A DNA stretch of 64,000 bases from Haematobia irritans. Lineage: Eukaryota; Arthropoda; Insecta; Diptera; Muscidae. Made by a program: the position numbers and the translations under genes. Under the pieces are notes generated by a model. That model had not been told where the DNA came from, ran no database searches, and was given only the letters and a program-made list of their open reading frames with translations. Positions within the stretch are counted from its first letter, which is position 1; the number at the start of each line of letters is the position of its first letter. Below are positions 18,050 through 29,224 of the stretch, in pieces. The stretch is from assembly GCF_050003625.1 (NCBI RefSeq), contig NC_134398.1, positions 104,200,404-104,264,403 on the forward strand. Direction: 5' to 3'.

Positions 18050-21000
18050 TTAATCAGATTCTACAACATAGTTTTTGAAATGTGTGGGTATTTTCCTGAG
18101 TCTAGTTGATACTCGGCTAGCCGTATCGGTACTGGTTAGTGCTCCCGACGTGTGGAATGGTGGTTCTTTAGAAGTATTTGGAACTTGATTGGATACAATG
18201 TAGTCCCTTAAATGTGTTGGCATCTTCTTAGATCTCTTTGAAATCCGGCGAGCTAATTCAGGTGTAGTTGGTGTAGTTGCCGTGTGTACCGGCGATTGCT
18301 CAACAATATTTGGTGGAGTTTGCGTTGTACGTTCTTCTTGACGTTGTGGCTCAATAGCTTGGCTTTGATTTGAATCGTCTGGTTCGTGCACTGATGTTTG
18401 ATGTTGCGAATGCGACGTTTGAGAATTTCCCATCCATACTAAATTATCCAATATGTTATCCTGTCTAGAAGATGGCGCCTCTAAACTTGACTCCGGCTCA
18501 ATGCTGCCATTATTGTTGTCTGGTGGGACTTGTGTGGAACAAAGTTGATTTATATGTCTTTTCAATACATATCCACTGTCGAGCTTAATGATGTAATGTA
18601 ATTCGCCGAGTTTTGCTAATATTATCCCAAATTCCCAACAGTTTTTATTATTTTTATAAATTCGAACTTGCACTCTATCGCCAACTTTAAGCTTCCTAAC
18701 ACTTTTGTAAGACATCTGGTTTTTACCAATTATTGGGGGTTTAAGTGTGTCCAGCTGGGATCTAATTTGCCTTCCCAAATATTGTTCTGAAGGAGTCTTA
18801 CCATTTTTCACGGTATTTGCACGGTATTTAAATAATATTTCTCTAATTTTTTCATTGATCGACTGGACTTCCTCAGACATAGCCACTATTCTGCGCTTTA
18901 GCGTCTGTACATTTCTCTCTACCAGCCCATTAGTGGCTGGATGGCCCGGAGCGATAAACTTTTGGAAAATTGAATATTTTTTACAGAAAAAGGAGAATTC
19001 CTCACCAGTGAAAATTGACGCATTATCCGAAACCAAGATAACCGGGATTCCATTTCTTGAAAATATTTCTTCCAAAATTTTTATCGTCGACGCAGAAGTT
19101 GGTGCGGATTTAGTTATTCCGATTCCAGCCCATTTCGATTTCGCGTCCACAACTACCAGAAAATGATTGCCTTGAATTGGTCCCGCGTAGTCGATGTGGA
19201 CCCTTTGCCAATTAAAAGTCGGTTCATCCCAAGGGTGCACTTCAGCTTTCGGAGGGGAATTCCTAATTTTCGCACATGAAGTACAAGAGCGCACCAAGTG
19301 TTCTATGTCTTTGTCGATATTCTTCCAATACACATAACGACGTGCCAATTGTTTCATTTTTGTAATCCCGACATGGGTTGAATGGAGCTCTCGTAGCACT
19401 TGCTCTTGTAAGGTTTTTGGTACCACAACTCGATGTCCTCGTAACAAAACGTTGTCTTCAATAGTGTACTCCGATTCAATATTCTTACTACGTAGCTCTT
19501 CCAATATGTTTGATAGTTCAATATCTGTAGATGTTTCGTTTTGAATTGTTTGAAAATTTATATGCCGGTTTCCAATTTGTTGCACACTCAAGTGGCATAT
19601 ATGACGTACTTCTCTATCAAATGGACATACAGATGATGAGTTTGTAGGCAACGGTGCTCTTGAGAGACAATCTGCATTAACGTTTTCTGAGCCTTTTTTA
19701 AATTCCACCTCATAATCGAAGCCTGATAAATAGGCTGCATACCGTTGCAAGCGTGCTGATGTCATATGTGGTAGTTTTGCTGTTTGATGAAATATTCGCA
19801 TTATCGGCTGATTATTTGTTATGAGCTTAAAATGACGGCCAAACAGATATTCATGGAAACGGCGCACTGCAAAAACGATTGCCAATGCCTCCCTATCCAA
19901 TTGAGAATAATTCTTCTCGGCTGACGTAAGAGCTCTAGAGGCAAAGGCAATAGGTCGCTCGCATCCATCTACCAAATGTGACAGAACCCCACCGATACCT
20001 GTTGGTCCCGCATCGCAAGCCACCTGAATAGGCAATAGTGGATGGAAAGGATACAAAACTCTATCACTAACCAATTCCGCTTTAATTTTTTCGAATGATT
20101 TTTTGCATCCTGGTGACCATCTAAATTTAGCATTATTCCTTAGAAGCTCTCGTAAAGGTGCACTAATTGTTGAAATATTTGGTACGAAACGGCCGTAGTA
20201 CGTTGCCATCCCCAAAAAACGCCGTACTTCATCGATATTTCCTGGTGGAGGCATATTGATAATTGCCTCTACTTTTGATGGCGATTTTTTTACTTTGTTG
20301 TGTTCGATGACGTGCCCCAAAAATTCGATACTTTCTTTCAAAAATGAACATTTCTTTCGATTTAGATGTAAGTCATACTTCTGCAATTGTCTCAAACATC
20401 TTTTTAGATTAGTAACACATTCTTCAGTTGACTTACCATGCACGATGATATCATCGAAATAGGATTCAGTATTAGGGACGTCTCGCAGAATTTGGTCAAT
20501 CACCCGATTGAATTCCGCTGGCGCTGTTTTTATGCCGAAGGACAGCCTTTGCATCCGGTAGGTTCCTCGATGTGTCGAAATTGTTTGTATAATACTGGAT
20601 TCCTCATCTACTGGGATATGCAGATAAGCCTTGTATAGATCGAGGCGACAAAAGCATTTCGAATCACGTAGGCTACTAAAGATTTCTTCGATGCGTCTTA
20701 TAGGATAATGTGCATCAACTAATTTCGGGTTTACACCCACTTTATAATCCACGCAAAGCCGGACACCACCGTCCGGTTTAGGTATTACCACAAGAGGGGA
20801 GCCCCAATCTGAGTTTTGAACTTTCGAGATAATACCTGCCTTTTCCAGTGAGTCCAGTTCTGCTTCAACACGCTCTCGCAACGAATAGGGTACATTTCTC
20901 TCTTTGATGTAAATTGGTGTTGTTCCTTCTCTAAGCCTTAGAGATACGTTGTACCCTGGTGTACACCCCACCTTTTCTTCGAAGACACTTGCAAATTCTG

Positions 21001-21868
21001 TGATTATATTCTCGATGACTGCTTGATTGGATATGTCAACGTTTTGGGTTTCGACTGATTGTACATTGTTATCGATATCATTAAGATTGATTCTCAGTTT
21101 ACGTATCCATGATCGTCCTACAAGTGGAGGACATACGTCAGGGACAATGTACAATTCATCCGTAATCGACACTCCCTTAAACTTGGCGTTTACCCGAACT
21201 TTCCCATCAGGGACAAAGGTATCCTGTGTATATGATCGAAACACGATGTTGGTTGACGTGATTGAATTCTTAATATTCAGGTTTTTGAAAATTTTCCTGG
21301 GAAGAAAAGTATATCCAGAACCGGAATCAATTTCAAATCGCACTGGCTCTCCTTCGATATCAATTGTTGCCATATAACGTGCACTAGAATCTGAGCCATT
21401 TTGATATACATCCACTATGGTATACACCCCGTAGTCATCACCTTCATAGTCACTTTGTGCACTTTGTGAATATGCTGTTTCATCCTCTATTTTGTTTATA
21501 TTTTTATTCATAATCGTTGATATACATACTTTAGCCAGGTGCCCACCTTTACCACATCCAGAACAACTTAATTTGGATTTGTCAATGCGGCAATCTTTAG
21601 CAAAATGGCCAGGTTTGGCACAACGTAGGCACAATCCACTGATTCCAAGTTTAACATAATCAACCTTTGTATTTTGAAAGTTTTTCTTGCGATTGGTGAA
21701 ACTTGCTTTCTTCCTGTTTATGTGAGTTACTTTATTGACGTCCCCCGTTGAGTTTGTCATTGTTCGGGCATCAGCTCTAGCAGATTCTAAACTAATTGCC
21801 TTTCTGACTATTTCGTCGAATTCCGCAGCTTCGGACTGTAACAATTGTTCCCTCATACTGTTGTCCAT
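18050..21868 (-). CDS. Gypsy element 1 Gag C-terminus and Pol polyprotein
   Basis: 1272 codons. Two CCHC knuckles (residues 80-93, CLRCAKPGHFAKDC, and 102-115), a protease with FEIDSGSGYT (Asp at 181), and a reverse transcriptase with VRLCVDYK, CRLDLYKAYL and YFDD (470-473). RNase H has VACDAG and LDREAL but ITNNQP, where the usual Asp is Asn. The integrase has an HHCC finger (HSTHVG ... CTSCAK) and catalytic HIDYAGP, SDNAS and GLVERNVQ. It makes all enzymes for copying and integration. The start codon overlaps the gag stop (TAATG). The frame is intact, but the RNase H change probably disables this copy. Confidence 0.9.
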   Translation of the reverse strand: MDNSMREQLLQSEAAEFDEIVRKAISLESARADARTMTNSTGDVNKVTHINRKKASFTNRKKNFQNTKVDYVKLGISGLCLRCAKPGHFAKDCRIDKSKLSCSGCGKGGHLAKVCISTIMNKNINKIEDETAYSQSAQSDYEGDDYGVYTIVDVYQNGSDSSARYMATIDIEGEPVRFEIDSGSGYTFLPRKIFKNLNIKNSITSTNIVFRSYTQDTFVPDGKVRVNAKFKGVSITDELYIVPDVCPPLVGRSWIRKLRINLNDIDNNVQSVETQNVDISNQAVIENIITEFASVFEEKVGCTPGYNVSLRLREGTTPIYIKERNVPYSLRERVEAELDSLEKAGIISKVQNSDWGSPLVVIPKPDGGVRLCVDYKVGVNPKLVDAHYPIRRIEEIFSSLRDSKCFCRLDLYKAYLHIPVDEESSIIQTISTHRGTYRMQRLSFGIKTAPAEFNRVIDQILRDVPNTESYFDDIIVHGKSTEECVTNLKRCLRQLQKYDLHLNRKKCSFLKESIEFLGHVIEHNKVKKSPSKVEAIINMPPPGNIDEVRRFLGMATYYGRFVPNISTISAPLRELLRNNAKFRWSPGCKKSFEKIKAELVSDRVLYPFHPLLPIQVACDAGPTGIGGVLSHLVDGCERPIAFASRALTSAEKNYSQLDREALAIVFAVRRFHEYLFGRHFKLITNNQPIMRIFHQTAKLPHMTSARLQRYAAYLSGFDYEVEFKKGSENVNADCLSRAPLPTNSSSVCPFDREVRHICHLSVQQIGNRHINFQTIQNETSTDIELSNILEELRSKNIESEYTIEDNVLLRGHRVVVPKTLQEQVLRELHSTHVGITKMKQLARRYVYWKNIDKDIEHLVRSCTSCAKIRNSPPKAEVHPWDEPTFNWQRVHIDYAGPIQGNHFLVVVDAKSKWAGIGITKSAPTSASTIKILEEIFSRNGIPVILVSDNASIFTGEEFSFFCKKYSIFQKFIAPGHPATNGLVERNVQTLKRRIVAMSEEVQSINEKIREILFKYRANTVKNGKTPSEQYLGRQIRSQLDTLKPPIIGKNQMSYKSVRKLKVGDRVQVRIYKNNKNCWEFGIILAKLGELHYIIKLDSGYVLKRHINQLCSTQVPPDNNNGSIEPESSLEAPSSRQDNILDNLVWMGNSQTSHSQHQTSVHEPDDSNQSQAIEPQRQEERTTQTPPNIVEQSPVHTATTPTTPELARRISKRSKKMPTHLRDYIVSNQVPNTSKEPPFHTSGALTSTDTASRVSTRLRKIPTHFKNYVVESD

Positions 21869-22389
21869 TATACCTCGTATAAATTGTGCGCCACTGACGT
21901 TCTACAATTACATGGGGACACAAAAGCACACTCTCCAATCTCTTCCCTTAAGGCAGCTACATATTCCGAAATTGTTTGTTCTGGTGTCTGATACTTGCTC
22001 AAAAATTTGTGCTGTGCAACCAAGAGGTTCATTTTTGGGGATAAATGTGCTTCCAAGGTTTTGCACAATTCATCGTATTTCAGAGCACTCCCTTCTTTAG
22101 GTGCCGCCAAGGCAGCCACCATATTAAACATTTTTGCTCCTATCGAATTTAACAAAAGCTTAGCACAGTACTCCTTATTCTCACTTATGTTTTTCATTTC
22201 GATGTAATTTTTGAACCTTCGAAAATAATTTTTGTAGGTTTCCTTTGTTGAATCAAATACATCGAAATTGGGCACAAGTACCGGTGTGGAAGCCGCAGTA
22301 CTTGATTGACTTGTCGACGGCATTCTGGATATTGTTTCGATTAAACGATTGTGGACGTCCATAAAAATTTTAAACTGTTCTTCATCCAT
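21868..22389 (-). CDS. Gypsy element 1 Gag, N-terminal part
   Basis: 173 codons from ATG at 22389. Capsid-like sequence with LVPNFDVFDSTKETYKNYFR, SIGAKMFNMVAAL and QTISEYVAALREEIG, typical of gypsy Gag, which forms the particle. The frame ends in TAA within TAATG, and the pol frame starts at that ATG. Just upstream, the pol frame reads SGAQFIRGIMDNS, which looks like the natural Gag continuation, so the gag frame seems to have slipped near CNCRT, about 30 bases before its stop. Copies 2 and 3 share the same arrangement. Confidence 0.8.
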   Translation of the reverse strand: MDEEQFKIFMDVHNRLIETISRMPSTSQSSTAASTPVLVPNFDVFDSTKETYKNYFRRFKNYIEMKNISENKEYCAKLLLNSIGAKMFNMVAALAAPKEGSALKYDELCKTLEAHLSPKMNLLVAQHKFLSKYQTPEQTISEYVAALREEIGECAFVSPCNCRTSVAHNLYEV

Positions 22390-22428
22390 TTTGTAGAAAA
22401 TTTGATCACGGATATAATATTGGCAAAA

Positions 22429-22448
22429 CTTTTAGCCTCGTCGCCAAC
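22429..22448 (-). promoter_or_regulatory. Primer-binding-site region of gypsy element 1
   Basis: Minus-strand GTTGGCGACGAGGCTAAAAG follows the 5' LTR directly. TGGCGACGAGG is shared with element D at 30889, so both probably use the same tRNA primer; the tRNA is not identified. Confidence 0.6.
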
Positions 22449-22688
22449 TGTTGTAACCGAGGCAATTAAAACACTTGATATTTTGAAGGTTATTCTTTTA
22501 CTGTACCGTTTATTCACTGAGATTCTTATTTATAATGAGAATATTGATGCATATTGGAAATACATAATTATGTACACATTACGCATAACGTTATATTGGA
22601 ATTGTATTGGAAATATATTCTATGTTACAAAAGAGGAAATGTAAATAAATGCAATTATTAAATAGGGAATTCAATTCATGACACTACA
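22449..22688 (-). repeat. LTR B (5' LTR of gypsy element 1)
   Basis: 240 bp, identical to LTR A except for one visible base (AAAGAGG here, AAAGGGG in A and C). Followed by GAATC, the right target duplication. Confidence 0.9.
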
Positions 22689-23088
22689 GAATCTAGCTCG
22701 GAAGGTATGAATAAAATGTATATTTATTGTAGAATTGTTGTACAACTAATTTCAATACCATCCAGTAGTGGGATTCTGTATTTCTTTACGATAATCGCAT
22801 TGTTAACGTTGCCTACGAAAAAAATTGTCTGCATTGATGATGCTGCAAGTAATCATTGAGAATTGTTGTTAAAGCTGCGTTGCGCTTGGCAACCCCGCCA
22901 CGAAATGCGGTGGAATGAAAGAATAGCACAAAAACAGGTTGCAAGAGAAAATGAACGATATTTCCAATCTATATAAAGTTCCATCTAATTTTACAATTAT
23001 TAATCGAGCTTTTATGGACAAATTTAGATAAAGGAACTTGATTAATAGAGTCATTGAAAAGAAAACGCCAGATACAAATTTATTATCT
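22689..23088. other. Unassigned flank segment U1
   Basis: About 400 bp between LTR B and older gypsy copy 2. It starts with the GAATC duplication, so it was contiguous with 17737 before element 1 inserted. No gene recognised; the pol frame of copy 2 runs on into it by chance. Repeated at 28825-29224 as U2. Confidence 0.6.
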
Positions 23089-25297
23089 GTTATGAGCTTA
23101 AAATGACGGCCAAACAGATATTCATGGAAACGGCGCACTGCAAAAACGATTGCCAATGCCTCCCTATCCAATTGAGAATAATTCTTCTCGGCTGACGTAA
23201 GAGCTCTAGAGGCAAAGGCAATAGGTCGCTCGCATCCATCTACCAAATGTGACAGAACCCCACCGATACCTGTTGGTCCCGCATCGCAAGCCACCTGAAT
23301 AGGCAATAGTGGATGGAATGGATACAAACCTCTATCACTAACCAATTCCGCTTTAATTTTTTCGAATGATTTTTTGCATCCTGGTGACCATCTAAATTTA
23401 GCATTATTCCTTAGAAGCTCTCGTAAAGGTGCACTAATTGTTGAAATATTTGGTACGAAACGGCCGTAGTACGTTGCCATCCCCAAAAAACGCCGTACTT
23501 CATCGATATTTCCTGGTGGAGGCATATTGATAATTGCCTCTACTTTTGATGGCGATTTTTTTACTTTGTTGTGTTCGATGACGTGCCCCAAAAATTCGAT
23601 ACTTTCTTTCAAAAATGAACATTTCTTTCGATTTAGATGTAAGTCATACTTCTGCAATTGTCTCAAACATCTTTTTAGATTAGTAACACATTCTTCAGTT
23701 GACTTACCATGCACGATGATATCATCGAAATAGGATTCAGTATTAGGGACGTCTCGCAGAATTTGGTCAATCACCCGATTGAATTCCGCTGGCGCTGTTT
23801 TTATGCCGAAGGACAGCCTTTGCATCCGGTAGGTTCCTCGATGTGTCGAAATTGTTTGTATAATACTGGATTCCTCATCTACTGGGATATGCAGATAAGC
23901 CTTGTATAGATCGAGGCGACAAAAGCATTTCGAATCACGTAGGCTACTAAAGATTTCTTCGATGCGTCTTATAGGATAATGTGCATCAACTAATTTCGGG
24001 TTTACACCCACTTTATAATCCACGCAAAGCCGGACACCACCGTCCGGTTTAGGTATTACCACAAGAGGGGAGCCCCAATCTGAGTTTTGAACTTTCGAGA
24101 TAATACCTGCCTTTTCCAGTGAGTCCAGTTCTGCTTCAACACGCTCTCGCAACGAATAGGGTACATTTCTCTCTTTGATGTAAATTGGTGTTGTTCCTTC
24201 TCTAAGCCTTAGAGATACGTTGTACCCTGGTGTACACCCCACCTTTTCTTCGAAGACACTTGCAAATTCTGTGATTATATTCTCGATGACTGCTTGATTG
24301 GATATGTCAACGTTTTGGGTTTCGACTGATTGTACATTGTTATCGATATCATTAAGATTGATTCTCAGTTTACGTATCCATGATCGTCCTACAAGTGGAG
24401 GACATACGTCAGGGACAATGTACAATTCATCCGTAATCGACACTCCCTTAAACTTGGCGTTTACCCGAACTTTCCCATCAGGGACAAAGGTATCCTGTGT
24501 ATATGATCGAAACACGATGTTGGTTGACGTGATTGAATTCTTAATATTCAGGTTTTTGAAAATTTTCCTGGGAAGAAAAGTATATCCAGAACCGGAATCA
24601 ATTTCAAATCGCACTGGCTCTCCTTCGATATCAATTGTTGCCATATAACGTGCACTAGAATCTGAGCCATTTTGATATACATCCACTATGGTATACACCC
24701 CGTAGTCATCACCTTCATAGTCACTTTGTGCACTTTGTGAATATGCTGTTTCATCCTCTATTTTGTTTATATTTTTATTCATAATCGTTGATATACATAC
24801 TTTAGCCAGGTGCCCACCTTTACCACATCCAGAACAACTTAATTTGGATTTGTCAATGCGGCAATCTTTAGCAAAATGGCCAGGTTTGGCACAACGTAGG
24901 CACAATCCACTGATTCCAAGTTTAACATAATCAACCTTTGTATTTTGAAAGTTTTTCTTGCGATTGGTGAAACTTGCTTTCTTCCTGTTTATGTGAGTTA
25001 CTTTATTGACGTCCCCCGTTGAGTTTGTCATTGTTCGGGCATCAGCTCTAGCAGATTCTAAACTAATTGCCTTTCTGACTATTTCGTCGAATTCCGCAGC
25101 TTCGGACTGTAACAATTGTTCCCTCATACTGTTGTCCATTATACCTCGTATAAATTGTGCGCCACTGACGTTCTACAATTACATGGGGACACAAAAGCAC
25201 ACTCTCCAATCTCTTCCCTTAAGGCAGCTACATATTCCGAAATTGTTTGTTCTGGTGTCTGATACTTGCTCAAAAATTTGTGCTGTGCAACCAAGAA
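23089..25297 (-). pseudogene. Gypsy copy 2: Gag end to RNase H, truncated at both ends
   Basis: Same family as element 1. On the minus strand it runs from Gag (LVAQHKFLSKYQTPEQ, about 25297) through the TAATG junction, knuckles, protease and reverse transcriptase to RNase H, ending after FKLITDN where segment U1 begins. The catalytic Asp absent from element 1 is present here (ITDN). Neither LTR nor integrase is attached. The right edge (25297/25298) joins abruptly to integrase sequence of copy 3. Confidence 0.85.
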
Positions 25298-28200
25298 AAT
25301 GATTGCCTTGAATTGGTCCCGCGTAGTCGATGTGGACCCTTTGCCAATTAAAAGTCGGTTCATCCCAAGGGTGCACTTCAGCTTTCGGAGGGGAATTCCT
25401 AATTTTCGCACATGAAGTACAAGAGCGCACCAAGTGTTCTATGTCTTTGTCGATATTCTTCCAATACACATAACGACGTGCCAATTGTTTCATTTTTGTA
25501 ATCCCGACATGGGTTGAATGGAGCTCTCGTAGCACTTGCTCTTGTAAGGTTTTTGGTACCACAACTCGATGTCCTCGTAACAAAACGTTGTCTTCAATAG
25601 TGTACTCCGATTCAATATTCTTACTACGTAGCTCTTCCAATATGTTTGATAGTTCAATATCTGTAGATGTTTCGTTTTGAATTGTTTGAAAATTTATATG
25701 CCGGTTTCCAATTTGTTGCACACTCAAGTGGCATATATGACGTACTTCTCTATCAAATGGACATACAGATGATGAGTTTGTAGGCAACGGTGCTCTTGAG
25801 AGACAATCTGCATTAACGTTTTCTGAGCCTTTTTTAAATTCCACCTCATAATCGAAGCCTGATAAATAGGCTGCATACCGTTGCAAGCGTGCTGATGTCA
25901 TATGTGGTAGTTTTGCTGTTTGATGAAATATTCGCATTATCGGCTGATTATTTGTTATGAGCTTAAAATGACGGCCAAACAGATATTCATGGAAACGGCG
26001 CACTGCAAAAACGATTGCCAATGCCTCCCTATCCAATTGAGAATAATTCTTCTCGGCTGACGTAAGAGCTCTAGAGGCAAAGGCAATAGGTCGCTCGCAT
26101 CCATCTACCAAATGTGACAGAACCCCACCGATACCTGTTGGTCCCGCATCGCAAGCCACCTGAATAGGCAATAGTGGATGGAAAGGATACAAAACTCTAT
26201 CACTAACCAATTCCGCTTTAATTTTTTCGAATGATTTTTTGCATCCTGGTGACCATCTAAATTTAGCATTATTCCTTAGAAGCTCTCGTAAAGGTGCACT
26301 AATTGTTGAAATATTTGGTACGAAACGGCCGTAGTACGTTGCCATCCCCAAAAAACGCCGTACTTCATCGATATTTCCTGGTGGAGGCATATTGATAATT
26401 GCCTCTACTTTTGATGGCGATTTTTTTACTTTGTTGTGTTCGATGACGTGCCCCAAAAATTCGATACTTTCTTTCAAAAATGAACATTTCTTTCGATTTA
26501 GATGTAAGTCATACTTCTGCAATTGTCTCAAACATCTTTTTAGATTAGTAACACATTCTTCAGTTGACTTACCATGCACGATGATATCATCGAAATAGGA
26601 TTCAGTATTAGGGACGTCTCGCAGAATTTGGTCAATCACCCGATTGAATTCCGCTGGCGCTGTTTTTATGCCGAAGGACAGCCTTTGCATCCGGTAGGTT
26701 CCTCGATGTGTCGAAATTGTTTGTATAATACTGGATTCCTCATCTACTGGGATATGCAGATAAGCCTTGTATAGATCGAGGCGACAAAAGCATTTCGAAT
26801 CACGTAGGCTACTAAAGATTTCTTCGATGCGTCTTATAGGATAATGTGCATCAACTAATTTCGGGTTTACACCCACTTTATAATCCACGCAAAGCCGGAC
26901 ACCACCGTCCGGTTTAGGTATTACCACAAGAGGGGAGCCCCAATCTGAGTTTTGAACTTTCGAGATAATACCTGCCTTTTCCAGTGAGTCCAGTTCTGCT
27001 TCAACACGCTCTCGCAACGAATAGGGTACATTTCTCTCTTTGATGTAAATTGGTGTTGTTCCTTCTCTAAGCCTTAGAGATACGTTGTACCCTGGTGTAC
27101 ACCCCACCTTTTCTTCGAAGACACTTGCAAATTCTGTGATTATATTCTCGATGACTGCTTGATTGGATATGTCAACGTTTTGGGTTTCGACTGATTGTAC
27201 ATTGTTATCGATATCATTAAGATTGATTCTCAGTTTACGTATCCATGATCGTCCTACAAGTGGAGGACATACGTCAGGGACAATGTACAATTCATCCGTA
27301 ATCGACACTCTCTTAAACTTGGCGTTTACCCGAACTTTCCCATCAGGGACAAAGGTATCCTGTGTATATGATCGAAACACGATGTTGGTTGACGTGATTG
27401 AATTCTTAATATTCAGGTTTTTGAAAATTTTCCTGGGAAGAAAAGTATATCCAGAACCGGAATCAATTTCAAATCGCACTGGCTCTCCTTCGATATCAAT
27501 TGTTGCCATATAACGTGCACTAGAATCTGAGCCATTTTGATATACATCCACTATGGTATACACCCCGTAGTCATCACCTTCATAGTCACTTTGTGCACTT
27601 TGTGAATATGCTGTTTCATCCTCTATTTTGTTTATATTTTTATTCATAATCGTTGATATACATACTTTAGCCAGGTGCCCACCTTTACCACATCCAGAAC
27701 AACTTAATTTGGATTTGTCAATGCGGCAATCTTTAGCAAAATGGCCAGGTTTGGCACAACGTAGGCACAATCCACTGATTCCAAGTTTAACATAATCAAC
27801 CTTTGTATTTTGAAAGTTTTTCTTGCGATTGGTGAAACTTGCTTTCTTCCTGTTTATGTGAGTTACTTTATTGACGTCCCCCGTTGAGTTTGTCATTGTT
27901 CGGGCATCAGCTCTAGCAGATTCTAAACTAATTGCCTTTCTGACTATTTCGTCGAATTCCGCAGCTTCGGACTGTAACAATTGTTCCCTCATACTGTTGT
28001 CCATTATACCTCGTATAAATTGTGCGCCACTGACGTTCTACAATTACATGGGGACACAAAAGCACACTCTCCAATCTCTTCCCTTAAGGCAGCTACATAT
28101 TCCGAAATTGTTTGTTCTGGTGTCTGATACTTGCTCAAAAATTTGTGCTGTGCAACCAAGAGGTTCATTTTTGGGGATAAATGTGCTTCCAAGGTTTTGC

Positions 28201-28584
28201 ACAATTCATCGTATTTCAGAGCACTCACTTCTTTAGGTGCCGCCAAGGCAGCCACCATATTAAACATTTTTGCTCCTATCGAATTTAACAAAAGCTTAGC
28301 ACAGTACTCCTTATTCTCACTTATGTTTTTCATTTCGATGTAATTTTTGAACCTTCGAAAATAATTTTTGTAGGTTTCCTTTGTTGAATCAAATACATCG
28401 AAATTGGGCACAAGTACCGGTGTGGAAGCCGCAGTACTTGATTGACTTGTCGACGGCATTCTGGATATTGTTTCGATTAAACGATTGTGGACGTCCATAA
28501 AAATTTTAAACTGTTCTTCATCCATTTTGTAGAAAATTTGATCACGGATATAATATTGGCAAAACTTTTAGCCTCGTCGCCAAC
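25298..28584 (-). pseudogene. Gypsy copy 3: Gag to mid-integrase, lacking the 3' end
   Basis: Matches element 1 from 19162 to 22448 at an offset of 6136. Gag (28525-28004) and pol (28004 down to about 25298) are open, but pol stops in the integrase after GPIQGNHFL, where copy 2 begins. It therefore lacks the last two integrase acidic residues, the C-terminus and a 3' LTR. The RNase H Asn change of element 1 is present. A few base changes from element 1 are visible (for example near 27311 and 28227). Confidence 0.85.
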
Positions 28585-28824
28585 TGTTGTAACCGAGGCA
28601 ATTAAAACACTTGATATTTTGAAGGTTATTCTTTTACTGTACCGTTTATTCACTGAGATTCTTATTTATAATGAGAATATTGATGCATATTGGAAATACA
28701 TAATTATGTACACATTACGCATAACGTTATATTGGAATTGTATTGGAAATATATTCTATGTTACAAAAGGGGAAATGTAAATAAATGCAATTATTAAATA
28801 GGGAATTCAATTCATGACACTACA
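28585..28824 (-). repeat. LTR C
   Basis: 240-bp copy of LTR B at an offset of 6136, again followed by GAATCTAGCTCGG. It belongs to the duplicated 6.1-kb unit, not to an independent insertion. Confidence 0.9.
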
Positions 28825-29224
28825 GAATCTAGCTCGGAAGGTATGAATAAAATGTATATTTATTGTAGAATTGTTGTACAACTAATTTCAATACCATCCA
28901 GTAGTGGGATTCTGTATTTCTTTACGATAATCGCATTGTTAACGTTGCCTACGAAAAAAATTGTCTGCATTGATGATGCTGCAAGTAATCATTGAGAATT
29001 GTTGTTAAAGCTGCGTTGCGCTTGGCAACCCTGCCACGAAAAGCGGTGGAATGAAAGAATAGCACACAAAAAGGTTGCAAGAGAAAATGGACGATATTTC
29101 CAATCTATATAAAGTTCCATCTAATTTTACAATTATTAATCGAGCTTTTATGGACAAATTTAGATAAAGGAACTTGATTAATAGAGTCATTGAAAAGAAA
29201 ACGCCAGATACAAATTTATTATCT
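28825..29224. other. Unassigned flank segment U2 (copy of U1)
   Basis: Duplicate of 22689-23088 with a few changes (for example ACGAAAAGCGG for ACGAAATGCGG). No gene recognised. Confidence 0.65.

Larger units (their letters stand above)
17738..22688 (-). mobile_element. Gypsy element 1, full length
   Basis: Two 240-bp LTRs (17738-17977 and 22449-22688) frame gag and pol on the minus strand, and GAATC flanks both outer ends (17733-17737 and 22689-22693), a 5-bp target duplication. A purine tract (AAGTGGGGGAGAAT on the minus strand) abuts the 3' LTR and a primer-site-like TGGCGACGAGG follows the 5' LTR. Length 4,951 bp. The LTRs differ at one visible base (G at 17921 versus A at about 22634), so the insertion is recent. 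Ty3/gypsy is clear from the PR-RT-RNase H-IN order; the clade is not assigned. Confidence 0.9.

Noticed and set aside
22869..23088. Extension of the copy 2 pol frame into U1 (FVSGVFFSMTLL...)
   Set aside because: Gypsy similarity stops at ITDN; the remainder is a chance open frame in flanking DNA.
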